Positions 1 to 11,800 of a stretch of 64,000 nucleotides of DNA are shown one piece after another (position 1 is the stretch's first letter; every line of letters begins with the position of its first letter). The translations under genes were made by a program, and so were the position numbers. Below the pieces are notes generated by a model, which had not been told where the DNA came from, searched no databases, and was given only the letters and a program-made list of their open reading frames with translations. The stretch spans positions 2,486,056 to 2,550,055 of the forward strand of contig NC_036460.1 in NCBI RefSeq assembly GCF_002775205.1. Reading direction: 5' to 3'. Origin of the DNA: Xiphophorus maculatus (taxonomy: Eukaryota; Chordata; Actinopteri; Cyprinodontiformes; Poeciliidae).

Positions 1-2360
1 TGAACTTGGAGTTTGGCAGGGTCACAGGGCAGAGGGAGTGGCGTCTCTGGAAGCCCAGGACTCTCTGACTGTGAGACATCGAGCCACCAGAGGCGCCATC
101 TGTCGCCTCCAGGCTGCAGAAATTCTGACACACAAAAAGAAGAGAGAAAAGATGTGAACTTTCTGCAACTCCAGGATGCGGAGCGAAACTGGCACACTGC
201 AAAAAGCACACAAATACTTAAAATTATGTGTTTTTGCAATCCAAAGACAGATCAGTCTGAAAGGATCACGAATAAAACAAATTGAACTTTCCAGGATAAA
301 CTTTGTTTTAAAGCATATCTTGCAGCATTTAACCTTAAAATTAGTTTCATATTAATGAAAACGTACTAGCTCTATTGGCAGTTTATTTCACTTATAACAC
401 TTATTTTGCCCAAGTGAAATAATCTGCCCTAATCTGATTTAAAAGAAGCTCCTATATTTTGCTGCACAGTTACTTGTAAGTTAGCTTCACCTTATTTCAA
501 GTGTACTAAGATATTTGTAGACCAAAAATACTTGGCAAGGTTTTGTATTTTTGTAGTGTTCAATGTGTGTTGCCCTCCAAAAACACCAAATCTTACCAAG
601 TAGTTTTTGTCTAGTTTGTAGTGCAAATATCTTAATCCACTGAAATAATAAAAAAATAACTTACAAGTAACTTTTCAGTAAGACACAGAATCTTGTTTTA
701 AGTCAATAGTTCTGGAATATTGATTACTACTTCCAATTATTTCACTTATACCATGGGGAAATAATCTTTTAGTGGAACTAGTAATAGTTCTTAAATCAAT
801 ATTAGGGAATTTTTTAACTTAATACAAGCTGCTATATCTTGAAGAAAAGTTGCTTATTAGTTAGTTTTGTCTGATTTGAAATGAACTGATTTTTACCCTA
901 GAAACCAGAGAAAAACACTTGACAAGACTTTGTGTTTTTGCAGTGTGAAACACAAAATCTGAAGTATTTTTTGTCTAGTTTCTAGTGCAAATATATAAGA
1001 AACATTTTAAATATAGGAGTTTGTTTTAGGTCAATAATTTATCATTAATGAAGGGAAACATTTCAATCAACATTTGAGTAAATGAACTTTACAGGAGAAA
1101 CTTTTTTGTTTTATAGCACAGTTTGAGAGATCTGAGTTAAATATGCAGCATTTGCCCTGAAAATTCATTACAATTTAGACATTCTTGTATATTTGTTATT
1201 AAAATTGGCTCAAACAAAAAAAGCATTTGTTTTTATCTAAGTTTTCGCTGACTTCAGTTTGCTTAACAACTAGAAAACCTGACTTGTCTCTGGAAATAGA
1301 GACAAAATGAGGCTGAAAGCACTGTGAATAACAGCCTCATCACTTCTGGAAAACGGAAACTTTTCAAACTATATCTGACTAAACCTTAAAGAACTGACCT
1401 TCACAGGATAAACATGTTGCTTTAGGGCATAACTTGCAGCATTTACCCTTAAAATTCATTACAACTTACACATTCTTAAAGATTTGTGAATTAAAACTAG
1501 CTCAAATAAGAAATGCACTGGTTTATTTTCTACAGCATTCACAAAACAAAAACACAAAAAGTATTTTTGTTTACTTTCTTCTGAAAATATCTAAGTAAAA
1601 ACTAACTTTCAAGTAACCTTTTCAGCAAGACGTAGGAACTTTCCTTAAGTCAATAATTCTTGAATATTGATGAAAAAGTGCTGGTTCTACTGGGAGATTT
1701 TTTCACTTATGACATTCTCCCACTGTAATAAAGGAAACAATGGGGCAGTGGAATTACTTACTTAGATTAAGCTCCTACATCTTGCTGAAAAGTTACTTGT
1801 AGGTTCCTAAAGTGCACTAAGATATTTGCAGTAGAAACTAGACCAAAAGCACTTGGTAAGAGTTTGTGTTTTTGCAGTGTGGCCTTCATTGCTTAAAGTA
1901 ATTTTGGTCCAGTTTCTACTGCAAACGTCTTAGTGCACTTGAATAAGACAAAAGTGACTTTCACGTAACTTTTTCAGCAAGATATAGCAGCTTGTTTAAG
2001 TCAATAAATCTTGAATATTGATGAAAAAGTGCTAGTTTGACTGGCAGTTCATTTCACATACAACATCATATTTTCCCACTGTAATAAAGGAAATAATCGG
2101 CCAGTGGAACTTGCATTTTTCATCAGTATTCAAGCATTATTGACTTAAAACAAGCTGCTACATCTTGCTGAAAAGTTACTTGTAAGTTAGTTAAGTGCAA
2201 TAAGATATTTGAAGTAGAAGCTAGACCAGATGGTGTGTTTTTGCGTTGCATTTTGATTTAAAGACTATAAAACATTAAATTAGAAGAATCGGTCTGCTGT
2301 TACCTTGCAGAACTCCTCATCCAGTTCCAGGAAAGGCGTCAGGGAGTCGGACGGCATCAT
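1..2360 (-). CDS. ZFP36/ZFP36L-type mRNA-decay activator, 5' part (exon 1 and start of exon 2)
   Basis: Minus-strand gene leaving the window on the left. Coding exon 1 is 2360-2304 (MMPSDSLTPFLELDEEFCK), followed by a GTAACA donor. Exon 2 starts at 124 after a strong pyrimidine tract and CAG, in the same phase, and stays open to base 1, giving 60 residues so far. Two things identify the family. The intron follows codon 19, as in ZFP36L1. Residues 46-60 carry RRHS...VTLPNSKF, matching the RRHSVTLPSSKF phosphosite region of ZFP36L1. Family members bind AU-rich 3' UTRs through two CCCH zinc fingers and recruit deadenylases; those fingers would lie beyond base 1 and are not seen. An in-frame upstream stretch (LHLVKTVEG) is taken as 5' UTR because the MM start fits the family length. 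The paralog (zfp36l1a, l1b or another) cannot be decided. Confidence 0.75.
125..2303 (-). repeat. Intron 1 of the ZFP36-type gene, filled with repeat-A copies
   Basis: The intron holds at least four copies of repeat A, best seen at 584-945, 946-1060 (partial), 1548-1881 and 1893-2250, plus a half copy at about 410-560. Each full copy is a long imperfect palindrome: one arm starts near CACTGCAAAAACACAAAATC, passes through CAAGTAACTTTTCAGCAAGA and TTCCACTGGCAGATTATTTC, and the same words return in reverse complement. No transposase is encoded. The CACTG ends suggest a non-autonomous CACTA/EnSpm-like element, but this class call is inference. Confidence 0.7.
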
Positions 2361-2614
2361 TCCCTCCACGGTCTTCACCAAGTGAAGCAGCCTGATGTCT
2401 GATCCACAACAGATCGATTTCCAGGAGACTATAGTAATTTCTAGCAACTTGGAGGAACTCTGCAGCTTGTTTTGAAGAAGTTTTTTGTTGTTGTTGTTGT
2501 TCCAGTGGTCTTGACGGGGTTGATTTTTTAAAATGTTCTGGTTCTGGATTGATGAAGCTTCGGTCCGCTGGCTGCAGTGCAGTGCAGGAAAGTTCCTCAA
2601 CCATCTGCTGGAAT

Positions 2615-2626
2615 CTGTTTAAATAG
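2615..2626 (-). promoter_or_regulatory. TATA-like box of the ZFP36-type gene
   Basis: On the minus strand the sequence reads CTATTTAAACAG, about 255 bases upstream of the proposed ATG. A start site about 30 bases downstream (near 2590) would give a 5' UTR of roughly 230 bases. A G-rich block (GGCGGGGGTGGGG on plus, 2715-2727) lies about 95 bases further upstream and could be an Sp1/KLF site. ZFP36-family genes are immediate-early genes with compact TATA promoters, which fits. Inferred from position only. Confidence 0.4.
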
Positions 2627-2699
2627 TTGGGGAAACCCACCCCCTCCTGTCCGAATGCTTCAGGGGGCAGGCTGGGAGTTTGTGTGTTAATGTGCGCTA

Positions 2700-3480
2700 A
2701 TGATGTGTGTGTTGGCGGGGGTGGGGCCCTGCATTGTAATTGTGTGCTGGGAGGCAGGGTTGGCACAGCAAGGAGGGAAAGGAGCTGAATAAAGCTACTT
2801 TTCAACCCATTCATGACCCAAAAAAAAAAAAAAAAAGTAGAAGCAGCAGCAGCATTCCTCTTTAAACGGGCCGTCCTCCATCTTTCATTTTGGATCGATA
2901 CAGCTGAAAGGTCAATAACAAGTCTCAACATATTCTCTGCCTTTTGGGAAAAAAAAAAACTTAAAAACTTGTATTCAGTTGTGATTAAGAGAGGACGGAC
3001 ATGCAGCTGTGACAAGCTGCAACTTAAATTTGAACGTAAATCTTATATTCTCCATTCCAGGAAGTTTCAGCTGTTGTTTATTTTGTACAAGAAAAATAAA
3101 AGTGAAAACAAGACGAAAGAAGCATCAAAATAATTCAGACCTGGTGCAACAAACACCAAAAATAATTAGAAATACATAAAATAAACCATTTTTGAATAAT
3201 ATTTGGTCTTTAACAGAAGTAATAACTACTTGAAGCAACTTCAGTTTGAGAAATAAGTTTAAGTTTCATTGAAACTTTATATTGGAAAGTTTTGAAACAA
3301 CTCCTGCTGCCCCAAAATCAACATTTCCCCCAAAACAGTATTTTCAGTCTGATAATAGTTGGAGAAAAGTTGGTTCCCCAACAAGTCCAGACATTTATAC
3401 TCAATCCTCATCTAGAAGAAAGTTCAGATTTCTCTCCAACCCTGACACAAAATCCTATCATGTCTATAAATTATTGTAAT
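2700..3480. other. Upstream region of the ZFP36-type gene, no gene seen
   Basis: Contains a poly-A run near 2820, moderately GC-rich promoter-proximal sequence to about 2780, then AT-rich DNA. Open frames here (for example 2813-3133) have no recognisable domain and no splice context, so they are not annotated. Confidence 0.4.
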
Positions 3481-5240
3481 ATCAGCAGTAATAAAGGCTT
3501 ATTTGCATTTTTGACCATTTGTATGTCATAAACTCCAATGCTACTGTTAAATATTTGTTTTGTTAGTGATTTTAATCAATGTTCACATAAGTGTATCATC
3601 ATTAGCTTAATAATAGGTGTTGCTAATAAAAAATTTATTTGCCATTAATTACAAAATTCTATTAGTTTTCCATCCTGCAACAGAGAAGGGTATGTAATAA
3701 TTTCAAGAGCTGGGTTCAACATTAATATTGCACTTTTATTGTCTCAAACTGACATTATTTGCATTAAAATCTATTTTAATCTAAATACAGATTGAGTGGT
3801 TATACCAGACATTTGTAAAAATCTAAATTTAAAAGCAGAAACTTGGGAAAATCAACTGGAATCCATCCAGAAGTCCAAATCCTGACTTGTACATTTCCTC
3901 GACAAACACTACCTAGAATCCAATATGGCTGACCCCGTCATAAACCAGTGACTTCAGCAGTAATGAAGTTTTTACTTTCACTTGTGATTGTATCTTGATA
4001 ATCCAGTCACACAAAAAAGTAATGCACAATCTTTGTGAATGTGTTACTAGTGTATAGAAATCCATAAAATGCAAAGAAATGCAAAACTATTGCTCTGCTA
4101 ACGGTTCTGGCTAACAGCGGTTAGCATTGGCACAAACTACCAACTTGCAAATTCAATTAGTTTTCCATTTTTCTGGAACATGGCTAACTTGGATGTGAAA
4201 TCAATCAAGAGCTCCACAGTTGTGAAGATGTAAACATTAGTTTTCACTCTGAGCAGGCCGTACAGACTGAGGTCAAGACAGATTGTGACAGCGGCAGCTA
4301 TTTGTTGATGCTATTTGTGATAGCATCAGTAATGCATGTTTATTTGCGTTTTGACAGTTTTTATGTGAATAAATCTGTCACACACACAGTAATGCATAAC
4401 TTTAGTTAGTAACCATGTTCTTAGTGTTTTTGATCCATAAACTTCAGAGGAATGTATTGTTTTTAGCTTGCTAATTGTTGTTGCTAACTTGTACTGATCA
4501 CAGTGATTAGCAAATCCTACTTTTCTGTCTTGCAAAATCACATTACTTTCATTATAAACCGCTTCAGTCTGATACAGACGTTCTCCAAGGACAGAAGTAA
4601 AAAAAAAGTACTGTAATACCTGCTGAAGTCCAAATTCTAACTTTAGAAGTCGAAGGTTATGCAGCAAAACAAACAGAAAAAGCAAAAGTACAAAAAGTAG
4701 CGATAGCAGGAATAATAAAGTGTTGAACTGAACTTTGGTGAAATCAGTTACATACTTAGCATGGCGCAATATTTCTCTATGAATGTGTTTCAATATTGTT
4801 TAAATCCATTCAATTGATAGAAACACATTATTATCAGCTAGCTAACGGTTGCAGCTACTAAAGTAGGTTTTCATTGTTCAACTGGAAGATTATTAGGCTG
4901 TGCGGAAAACAACTGCAAAATAGTTTTACACTATTATTATTATTATGTTTTTATCAGCTGCAAAGTATTATTTTTCAATAAACATCACTGCAGTCTGTTA
5001 GTTTGAGGTTAGCTAGTTTGACAACAGGAATTAAATTGTAAAAACTGAAGTTAATTTATTGTACAGCTGACCTAAAAGCAGCTGCAGAGGGTTTTTTGGC
5101 CTTTGTTAGTTGGTTGCTTAATCCCTAAAATGCATTGATATTGGTTTGTCCTGCTAATAGCTGTTAGCTTGCTCACTGAGCACAACTTGTTCCCATTCTC
5201 TGCAAGTTGAGTAGAAGATTGTTCTGACTGTCATGGCAGT
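3345..5240. repeat. Diverged tandem-like array, period about 370 bases
   Basis: Several words recur in the same order: an ATCCATAAA-type word at about 4062, 4432 and 4802, each followed by a GCTAAC/GCTAGC-rich stretch (TTGCTAACGG, TTGCTAATTG, AGCTAACGG), then a TTCAGTCTGATA word (3352, 4564), then AAGTCCAAATCCTGAC (3871) or AAGTCCAAATTCTAAC (4624). The 4062, 4432 and 4802 copies are 370 bases apart; outer copies are more degraded and differently spaced. No coding potential seen. Confidence 0.45.
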
Positions 5241-5435
5241 AAAAGCACCTTAACATTGCTGTTGTGTCAAAGTGATTTTATTCTTCATCAGCAGTAATGG
5301 TTGAATTAAAAAACAAAAAACTGATAATGGATTGCTGTTTGTTGGATTTAAAGACCAGGACTAACTTTAAAGAACTTTTAGCAGATAGTTTACACCCGCC
5401 TTATGTTTCTCTGCGGACTAAATGTGGGTCAGTTG

Positions 5436-5979
5436 CAGAGTTGTGTAGTAACTAGTTACATTTATTCAATCACATTTACTTGAGTAACTTTTATTGAAAA
5501 AAATTACTTTTAAGAGTACTTTCACTGCGCTGTACTTTTTACTTGAGTAATGAAATTATTAAGTTTTTTTTACTCTTGAGCACTGAAGGAATGAAAAACA
5601 AACATGTTTTAAACCCAAATTCCCCAGACACAGTCACACACCTGCAGTTTTTGTTAAAGTTTCATAAATTTTTTATTGAAAGAAACTGATTTGGAAAACT
5701 TATTTTTGCCTTATTTTGTTATTTCTGGTTACTTGTATGAATACTTGTCATTTTCAAAAATTTCCACTTAATTTAACTTTGGTCTGTCTGATTATGTAGT
5801 TTTTAAAACTTAAATGATTGATAACATAATCAGTCACTCGGTACTTGAATAGACTTTTGGCTACTTTTTACTAGAGTAATTTCTTAGACGGCTACTTTTT
5901 ACTTTTACTTCAGTAAAAATATGTTGAAGTAGTTCTACTCTTGCTTGAGTACAATTTTTGGGTTCTCTGCCCAGATCTG
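5436..5979 (+). mobile_element. Repeat B copy: non-autonomous hAT-like element with 8-bp target duplication
   Basis: Begins CAGAGTTGTGTAG and ends CCCAGATCTG, an inverted terminal pair. It is flanked by GTCAGTTG (5428-5435) and GTCGGTTG (5980-5987), an 8-bp duplication with one mismatch. The body is made of ACTTGAGTAA-type words. No transposase frame. Eight-base target duplications are the mark of hAT transposons; the family assignment rests on that. Confidence 0.7.
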
Positions 5980-6493
5980 GTCGGTTGTCAGTTTGGGTTC
6001 AAAGTTCGTCTTTAAGTTTAGAAATGCCTCCAGGCTGAAATGGGGTTAGTAGAAAAAAACCCCAAAACACATCAGCACCCAACCCAGAAAGGTTTTAGCT
6101 TTAAAGACGCCTTCAAGGATGGGTGGGAAGCATCTCGTTTTCTTCCAAAGAGCTTTTTTTTCAGGCAGTTTGGGGATTCAAAGGAGCAAACAGAGTGAAA
6201 CATGAGACTGTATGCTAGCAGTCTCTATTTCTCTGGATGGCTAACATTAGCTGGTAATTTCTCCTTATGGTTGACTCAAAACCTTTGCTAGTCACCAATT
6301 TAAACATAATTTACCTTCGCTTTACTTTGTGAGCTGAAAAGAAGCTAAGCTAACAGGTTTTTCATATTATTCTTCTGTTGAAAACATTTATTGTTATTCT
6401 GTTTCTGACAGTCTCTTCATTTAATAACCTGATCTAGGCTAAAACAAACAGCGTTCTCATTTAGAAACACAGAGAGATGAAGTAATATACATT

Positions 6494-7072
6494 CAGAGGC
6501 GAGCAGAGCAGCCAAAAATTGTACTCAAGTAAAAGTAGAACTACTTCAACATTTTTTTACTCAAGTAAAACGTAAAAGTAAAAGTAGCCATTCAAGAAAT
6601 TACTCAAGTGAGTAAAAAAGTATTTGGTCTGAATGGTACTTAAGTAGTGAGTAACTGATCAAAACAGCAATCATGTAAAACTTAAAAATTACATCTACAG
6701 ACAGAACAAAACATGAAGTTATGAGGACATTTTGGCATTTTAAAGGAAAAAAGTAACAAGTAACAAAAAAATGTCAAAATCAGGCAAAAGAAAGATTTTC
6801 CCAAATCAGTTTCTTTCAATGTAAAACTTTAATAAAAGTTGCATGTCTGTGTCTGGTGAACTTTGATCAAATATGTTTGTTCTTCATTCAGTGATGTTAC
6901 TCACTTTTACTTGAGTATCAAGAAATTTTACTCAAAAGTAGCAATATTTAATAAAATTACTCAAACGTAAAAAGTTAAGTGTAGTAAAAACACTCCTAGA
7001 AGTAATTTGTTTCCAAAAAGTTACTCAAGTAAATATGACTGAGATAGAAAAACTAGCTACTACTCAACTCTG
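6494..7072 (-). mobile_element. Repeat B copy, inverted, with 8-bp target duplication
   Basis: Inverted relative to the copy at 5436. Starts CAGAGGCGAGCAG, ends CTCAACTCTG, flanked by TATACATT (6486-6493) and TATACACT (7073-7080), again 8 bases with one mismatch. The matching duplication size in two independent copies supports the hAT assignment. Confidence 0.7.
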
Positions 7073-7516
7073 TATACACTGATCAACTGTTGGTTTGTTT
7101 GACAAACAGACAACAAAAAAAAAAAAAAAAAAAAACTGTGACCAAAAAAACAAAATGGGAAGAAAATGCTGTCTAATGTTATCAGAGCATTTGTAACCGA
7201 CGTAATCTGTTGCACAAGGTAAACAACGCTCTTCTATGAACACCGTTCAACGAGCAACAAGCAAGAAATAACCAAGCAAAATCCACTGCAGAAGCGCCGC
7301 GAGCGAGTTAAAGGGGAGGCGGTAACAGAAACACGTACTTAGTAAGTTGCACTATTGTTTGGATTTTAATTGGTATGTTTTACATCCAGTGAAAATAAGT
7401 ATACTGAGAAATAAACTAGACAACCTGCTGGCAATTTAGTGACATTCCCACAGTTGTGGTCTTAACTGGAATAAAATCCCGAGTCCAAAGTGTCCGAGAC
7501 CGAGACCATCAAAAAG

Positions 7517-7881
7517 AGACTAGGATCGGTCTGGATCAGTCTGGATCGGTCTGGGTCGGTCTGGGTCGGTCTGGATCGGTCTGGATCGGCCTGGATCGGT
7601 CTGGGTCGGTCTGGATCGGTCTGGGTCGGTCTGGATCGGTCTGGGTCGGTCTGGATTGGTCTGGGTCAGTCTGGATCGGTCTGGGTCAGCCTGGATCGGT
7701 CTGGGTCGGTCTGGATTGGTCTGGGTCAGTCTGGATCGGTCTGGATCGGTCTGGGTCAGCCTGGATCGGTCTGGGTCGGTCTGGATCGGTCTGGGTCAGC
7801 CTGGATCGGTCTGGGTCGGTCTGGATCGGTCTGGGTCGGTCTGGATCGGCCTGGATCGGTCTGGATCAGTCTGGATCGGTC
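7517..7881 (+). repeat. Minisatellite, 10-bp unit (GGATCGGTCT / GGGTCGGTCT)
   Basis: About 36 copies of a 10-bp unit alternating between GGATCGGTCT and GGGTCGGTCT, giving a frequent 20-bp higher-order period, with CAGTCT/CAGCCT variants. Because the unit has no stop in any phase, all three plus frames are open through it and give artificial Gly/Ser/Val/Trp-rich peptides. These are not genes. Confidence 0.95.
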
Positions 7882-7959
7882 TACAACACCATGAAAACCT
7901 CACACAGACCAAGCAAAGGCCCTTCCTGATGGTGCTTCATCCGATGTGGATTCATCTCA

Positions 7960-9050
7960 TTATTTTATTCTACCTTAAAAATTACTTATTCCAAATTATC
8001 AAAAATATCAAACAGTCCATCAAACACTACTTTTATATTTGTTTCCATCCTAACATACAACTAAGCTGAAATATGGAAAAAAACAAAAAGATTCTTTTAA
8101 AGATAACATTTGTTCAATTAGGTGAGAATATTAAACCCCATAAAACTAATAAATTGGTGAGACTGGAAGGATGTTGGTCAAGATGCCGACCACAGAAAAT
8201 TTAAATTAAAAGTCCTTGTTTTGGTTTGATTTAGAGAAAGAAGACACACAAATAGGATTAAACAAATAAAAAACAACTTTAGTATTTTTATTATACAATC
8301 ATAACAATGAAAAGTGTTTATTTGGTTCACAATAGAGGAAGCTCAAAACTGAAAAAGCATAGATATCTTCATCCACAGAAAGAAGAACGATTTTATTTCT
8401 TTTAAATTGCAAATGTTTAGCCAAATTAGTACAACACTGCATAATACAAACCTAAAAGCAAAGATTTGTATGTTTATTTAAGCAGCGTTTTCTACCCTCG
8501 TGGTTTACGCGTCTCATCTTTGGATTGTTTATGACTCCACAAACTGACCGTTTAGAGGCAAACTGTAAAAATGTCTTATCACAACGCCTCACTGATACGC
8601 TGCGTTGCTGCTGAGCGTGTCTCAGGTTAAAAACTGTAATGCAATGTGGCTTCCTCCCTGTGGTTGCTTGGTTTTGTAACAGACTTCTCCTTTGTTTCCT
8701 TCTTTCTGTCTTTCATTCCCTTATTTTTATAATTTTTTTTCACTAACCTCACCTGCACCCGTGCCAGTCCTCTACCACCACTTCCCCCCGCTTAGTTCTT
8801 GCATTTGTTCTGATCGACCGGGATAATGAATCAGTTGCCCCCCATCTGATGTTGTGGTTTGCAGACTGACGCAGCAACTGAAACTCTTCTTACATAAACC
8901 AGCGTAAGTGTTGGGCTGTCTGTGTGTTTGGGCGGGTGGAGGGTCTGCGTAGCCTACTCACATGTGCAAAGATATAAACATTAACAGTTGACTCAAGTTT
9001 TATTACAGAAATGTAATAAAATGTGCTTCAGATGCTAGTAGCTTTCATCA
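7960..9050. other. No gene seen; unique-looking DNA
   Basis: AT-rich to about 8470, then a more balanced stretch (8480-8950) with pyrimidine tracts and no recognisable repeat. Nothing with domain or splice support. Confidence 0.35.
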
Positions 9051-9060
9051 TCGTTAGTCC

Positions 9061-9573
9061 AGATTACAAGTTACATTTATTCAATTACATTTACTTGGTA
9101 AAAATTTACTTTCAGGAGTTTTATTACTACGCTGTACTTTGAGTAATTTTATTATGAAGTATTTCTGCTCTTACTTGAGTAAAATTTCTGGATTTTCTGC
9201 CCAAACAAACATGTTTTAAATCCCAGGCACAGACACACACCTGCAGTTTTTGTTAAAGTTTCATAAGTTTTTTACCTTGAAAGAAACTGATTTGGAAAAA
9301 TTTTATTTTGCCAGATTTTGTTATTTTTTTGTTACTTATTGTCATTTTGGTCCTTAAAATACCAAAATTTCAACTTAACTTTATATTTTGGTCTGTCAGA
9401 TTATGTAATTTTTAAATATTAAACGATTAATAATTTCATCAGTTACTCAGTACTTGAGTAAGCTTTTTTACTCTGACTTTAGTCATTTCCTGGACGGCTA
9501 CTTTTTACTTTTACTCGAGTAAAAATAGGTTGAGCCAGTTCTACTCAATTTTTGGGTTCTCTGTCCAGCTCTG
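9061..9573 (+). mobile_element. Repeat B copy, 5' end lost
   Basis: Shares the ACAAGTTACATTTATTC start region, the GTAAAAATTTACTTT core and the closing TTTGGGTTCTCTG...CAGCTCTG end. The left terminal repeat is degraded. Confidence 0.65.
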
Positions 9574-9927
9574 GCCCATGTAAAGATGAGTAAACGATTT
9601 TTATTTTATAAGAGGCGCATGTTTCAAAGAGATCTTGATGCTGTTTCTTGGCAGGAGGAACAGGCCCACAGGATCACAGGATCTCCACCGTACTTGACAG
9701 TAGAGATCAGCTGCTTTTCAGCACATTCATGGATTGCTTCACATCAGACTCAAAGAGCTTAATCTCATCAGAGAAAACGGGTCAGGCTTAAATCTCAGGA
9801 GCACTTAGCAAACACAACACATTTACATTTGTGAAGGTAGGACAGAAAAAGGCTTTTATTTGGAAGGTAATGCAAACAAATGTTTGGTCTTATAAACAAG
9901 TCTATGGGTCGCCAGACTTGTTTGAAG

Positions 9928-10375
9928 CGGTCCTGTTTAAATCGTTTTAATCTAACTCCAGTTCATTTGCCTGGAAAGTCTGGTTCGTTTGGGGAGGTGT
10001 GAATGTGAACTCTGGTCCACCTACAAACCTTGGTCTCGGTTCGGTTAAAATGAACTTTGGTGTGGCTTGAATACAAATGTGAACACCAAGTGGACTGGAG
10101 AAAAAGCAGGAAGCTTTTGGATGCAGGGCATTCTGGGTAAATACAACCAAAACAAACCCGCAAGTCTGATGCTAGCAGGAGAAATGGCTCGTTTTTTAAA
10201 ATTTTGTACCAAAGACGGAAGAGAAATCCTAAAACCGCTCAAATCTGACACTACTCTGCTTTTGTTTACATTTCGTGAAGGAAGTTGTGCTCTGTGTCTT
10301 CTTGGTGCAGCGCCACCACAGGCAAGGAGGGGAACAGATTTTCAACTAGTTTGGATCATTTAACCAGTGGTTCTA
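9928..10375 (+). mobile_element. Repeat C copy
   Basis: Repeat C is an element of about 430-500 bases with diagnostic words GGACTGGAGAAAAAGCAGGA, GCAGGGCATTCTGGGTAAA, AACCAAAACAAAC and GCAGCGCCACCACAGGCAAG. Ends contain a GGTGTGAA/TTCACACC inverted pair in better copies. Frames across it are shadows. Confidence 0.65.
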
Positions 10376-10439
10376 TAATTGGAGATTATTTTTTTTACCT
10401 CCATTACCGTCCTCCCCCTTGTTTTATTTGTCAAAGACG

Positions 10440-10605
10440 CGAGTGACTCAATTACATACACAGTTCAGATAAATCACCATAACTATGCAGATGATATGCT
10501 GCTCTGCATTACAACGTCACCAGTTGATGATGAACCCATTCATGCACCAAGCAGACAAATTGCCTTGTTGCTGAAATGTTCTCCACAAATATAATTATGC
10601 TGCCT
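10440..10605 (+). pseudogene. LINE reverse-transcriptase scrap (L2-like)
   Basis: The frame around 10450-10590 reads ...INHHNYADDMLLCI..., the YADD catalytic motif of a non-LTR reverse transcriptase. It runs directly into TTGCCTTGTTGCTGAAATG, which resembles the 3' end word of the L2-like copy at 28400. The intervening coding part is deleted, so the copy is dead. Confidence 0.65.
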
Positions 10606-10957
10606 TCATAATACGCATAAGAAAAAACACAACAGCAATAAAAACCCAATCATAACTATAAACTTCTTGGAAAAAAATAATTCTAAATGTAAATTACTGA
10701 GATCTGAAGGTTCAGGTTAGATTTTATTGCCAGGTTTGTACGGTCATGCTTAAAGCCTTCCACTTATTTCTGAATCTTTTCAGAGGCACGATATTGTAAG
10801 CGAGTGGTGAGAATTTCTGTTAAAGTCTCTCTGAACGATTTCCTGAGACAACCTTTCATTGCAACACATCATGTCTCTGTATTGTTAATCGAGTGCAGAG
10901 TACTTGACAATTGACCTCCTGGATTGTATTGTGTTTAGTGGCGCACATTAAGATAAG

Positions 10958-11060
10958 ATAAGATAAATCTTTATTGTCATTGTCACAAGGACAACGAAAT
11001 TCAAAAGGTGCCATCAGTCGGTGCACATGCCCAAAAACAAAAAATAACTGTCTCACAATT
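10958..11060 (+). repeat. AGATA-tailed retroelement end
   Basis: AAGATAAGATAAGATAAATC followed by TTTATTGTCATTGTCACAAG and an ACAACGAAATT word. A related copy lies at 24236-24360. This is the usual look of a LINE/SINE 3' end with an AGATA-type microsatellite tail; the element class is not decided. Confidence 0.5.
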
Positions 11061-11559
11061 CACACACAACGCAAGAATCAACAAACAACTGGCAAAAAAA
11101 TAAAATAAATAAGAACAGCCACATTCTCACATACATCATTTATGATGTATTTAGCATTTTACTAGCATGACAAAGTGCCTCACTATGGTCTCATCTACTC
11201 ACAGCTGGACAGTCCAGCTGTAAATGTCTGATCATCTACTTCCAGAGATTAAGGACACCAATCAGACCACCCTTTTTGTTTGGTGGGCTATGTGTTTATT
11301 GCGCCTTTCTACTATCTTGAAAGGTCCTTACACAGACTGACAGACATGATCTAAGGAGTTACCACCTGCAACAAGACGGCCAGAGCTGGAAGAACGAGCT
11401 GGAAGACGGGCGCTGGAAGTTTAGTGCAGTTATGTCTCTACGGCCTTCTAGCTGCCAAGGAGATTAATATAAATAACTTTGTAGGTTTGGCTTCTTGGTG
11501 TTACTGCCTCTCTATCAGAGCAACGGACAGAAACTACAAACAGAGGCAAAGGAAAAACA

Positions 11560-11800
11560 TTAGCTGTTGAAACTCCTCACAGCTACATTGGTAGAATCAA
11601 CTCACTCACTCTTTGGTTACCTAGCAACTCACTCACTCTTTGGTTACCTAGCAACTCAATCATTCTTTGGTTACCTAGCAACAACCTGTTGAGTAACTTG
11701 CGCAGCAGCAGTTCAAGGTTTTATTTAAAAACAGCAAACAATGGCGTGGAGTGAAAACTGGATAAAACAGGAAAGGTCACACCACCAGTTTGGAGGTATT
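11560..11800 (+). repeat. Repeat G copy with three tandem GGTTACCTAGCAAC motifs
   Basis: Tandem units of about 30 bases, each with TTTGGTTACCTAGCAAC, then AACTTGCGCAGCAGCAGTTC and GTGAAAACTGGATAAAACAG. The same order appears inverted at about 46155-46535, showing an interspersed family. The GTTACCTAGCAAC core resembles an RFX/X-box site. Confidence 0.6.

Noticed and set aside
2317-3015. 232-codon minus-strand frame overlapping the ZFP36-type exon 1
   Set aside because: It is out of phase with the supported exon, contains a poly-Lys/Phe stretch from a poly-A run and has no domain. The alternative phase gives the conserved 19-codon exon with a donor and a matching second exon.
7456-8069. Three overlapping plus-strand frames encoding Trp/Gly/Ser-rich repeats
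   Set aside because: They are produced by the 10-bp minisatellite, which is free of stops in every phase.
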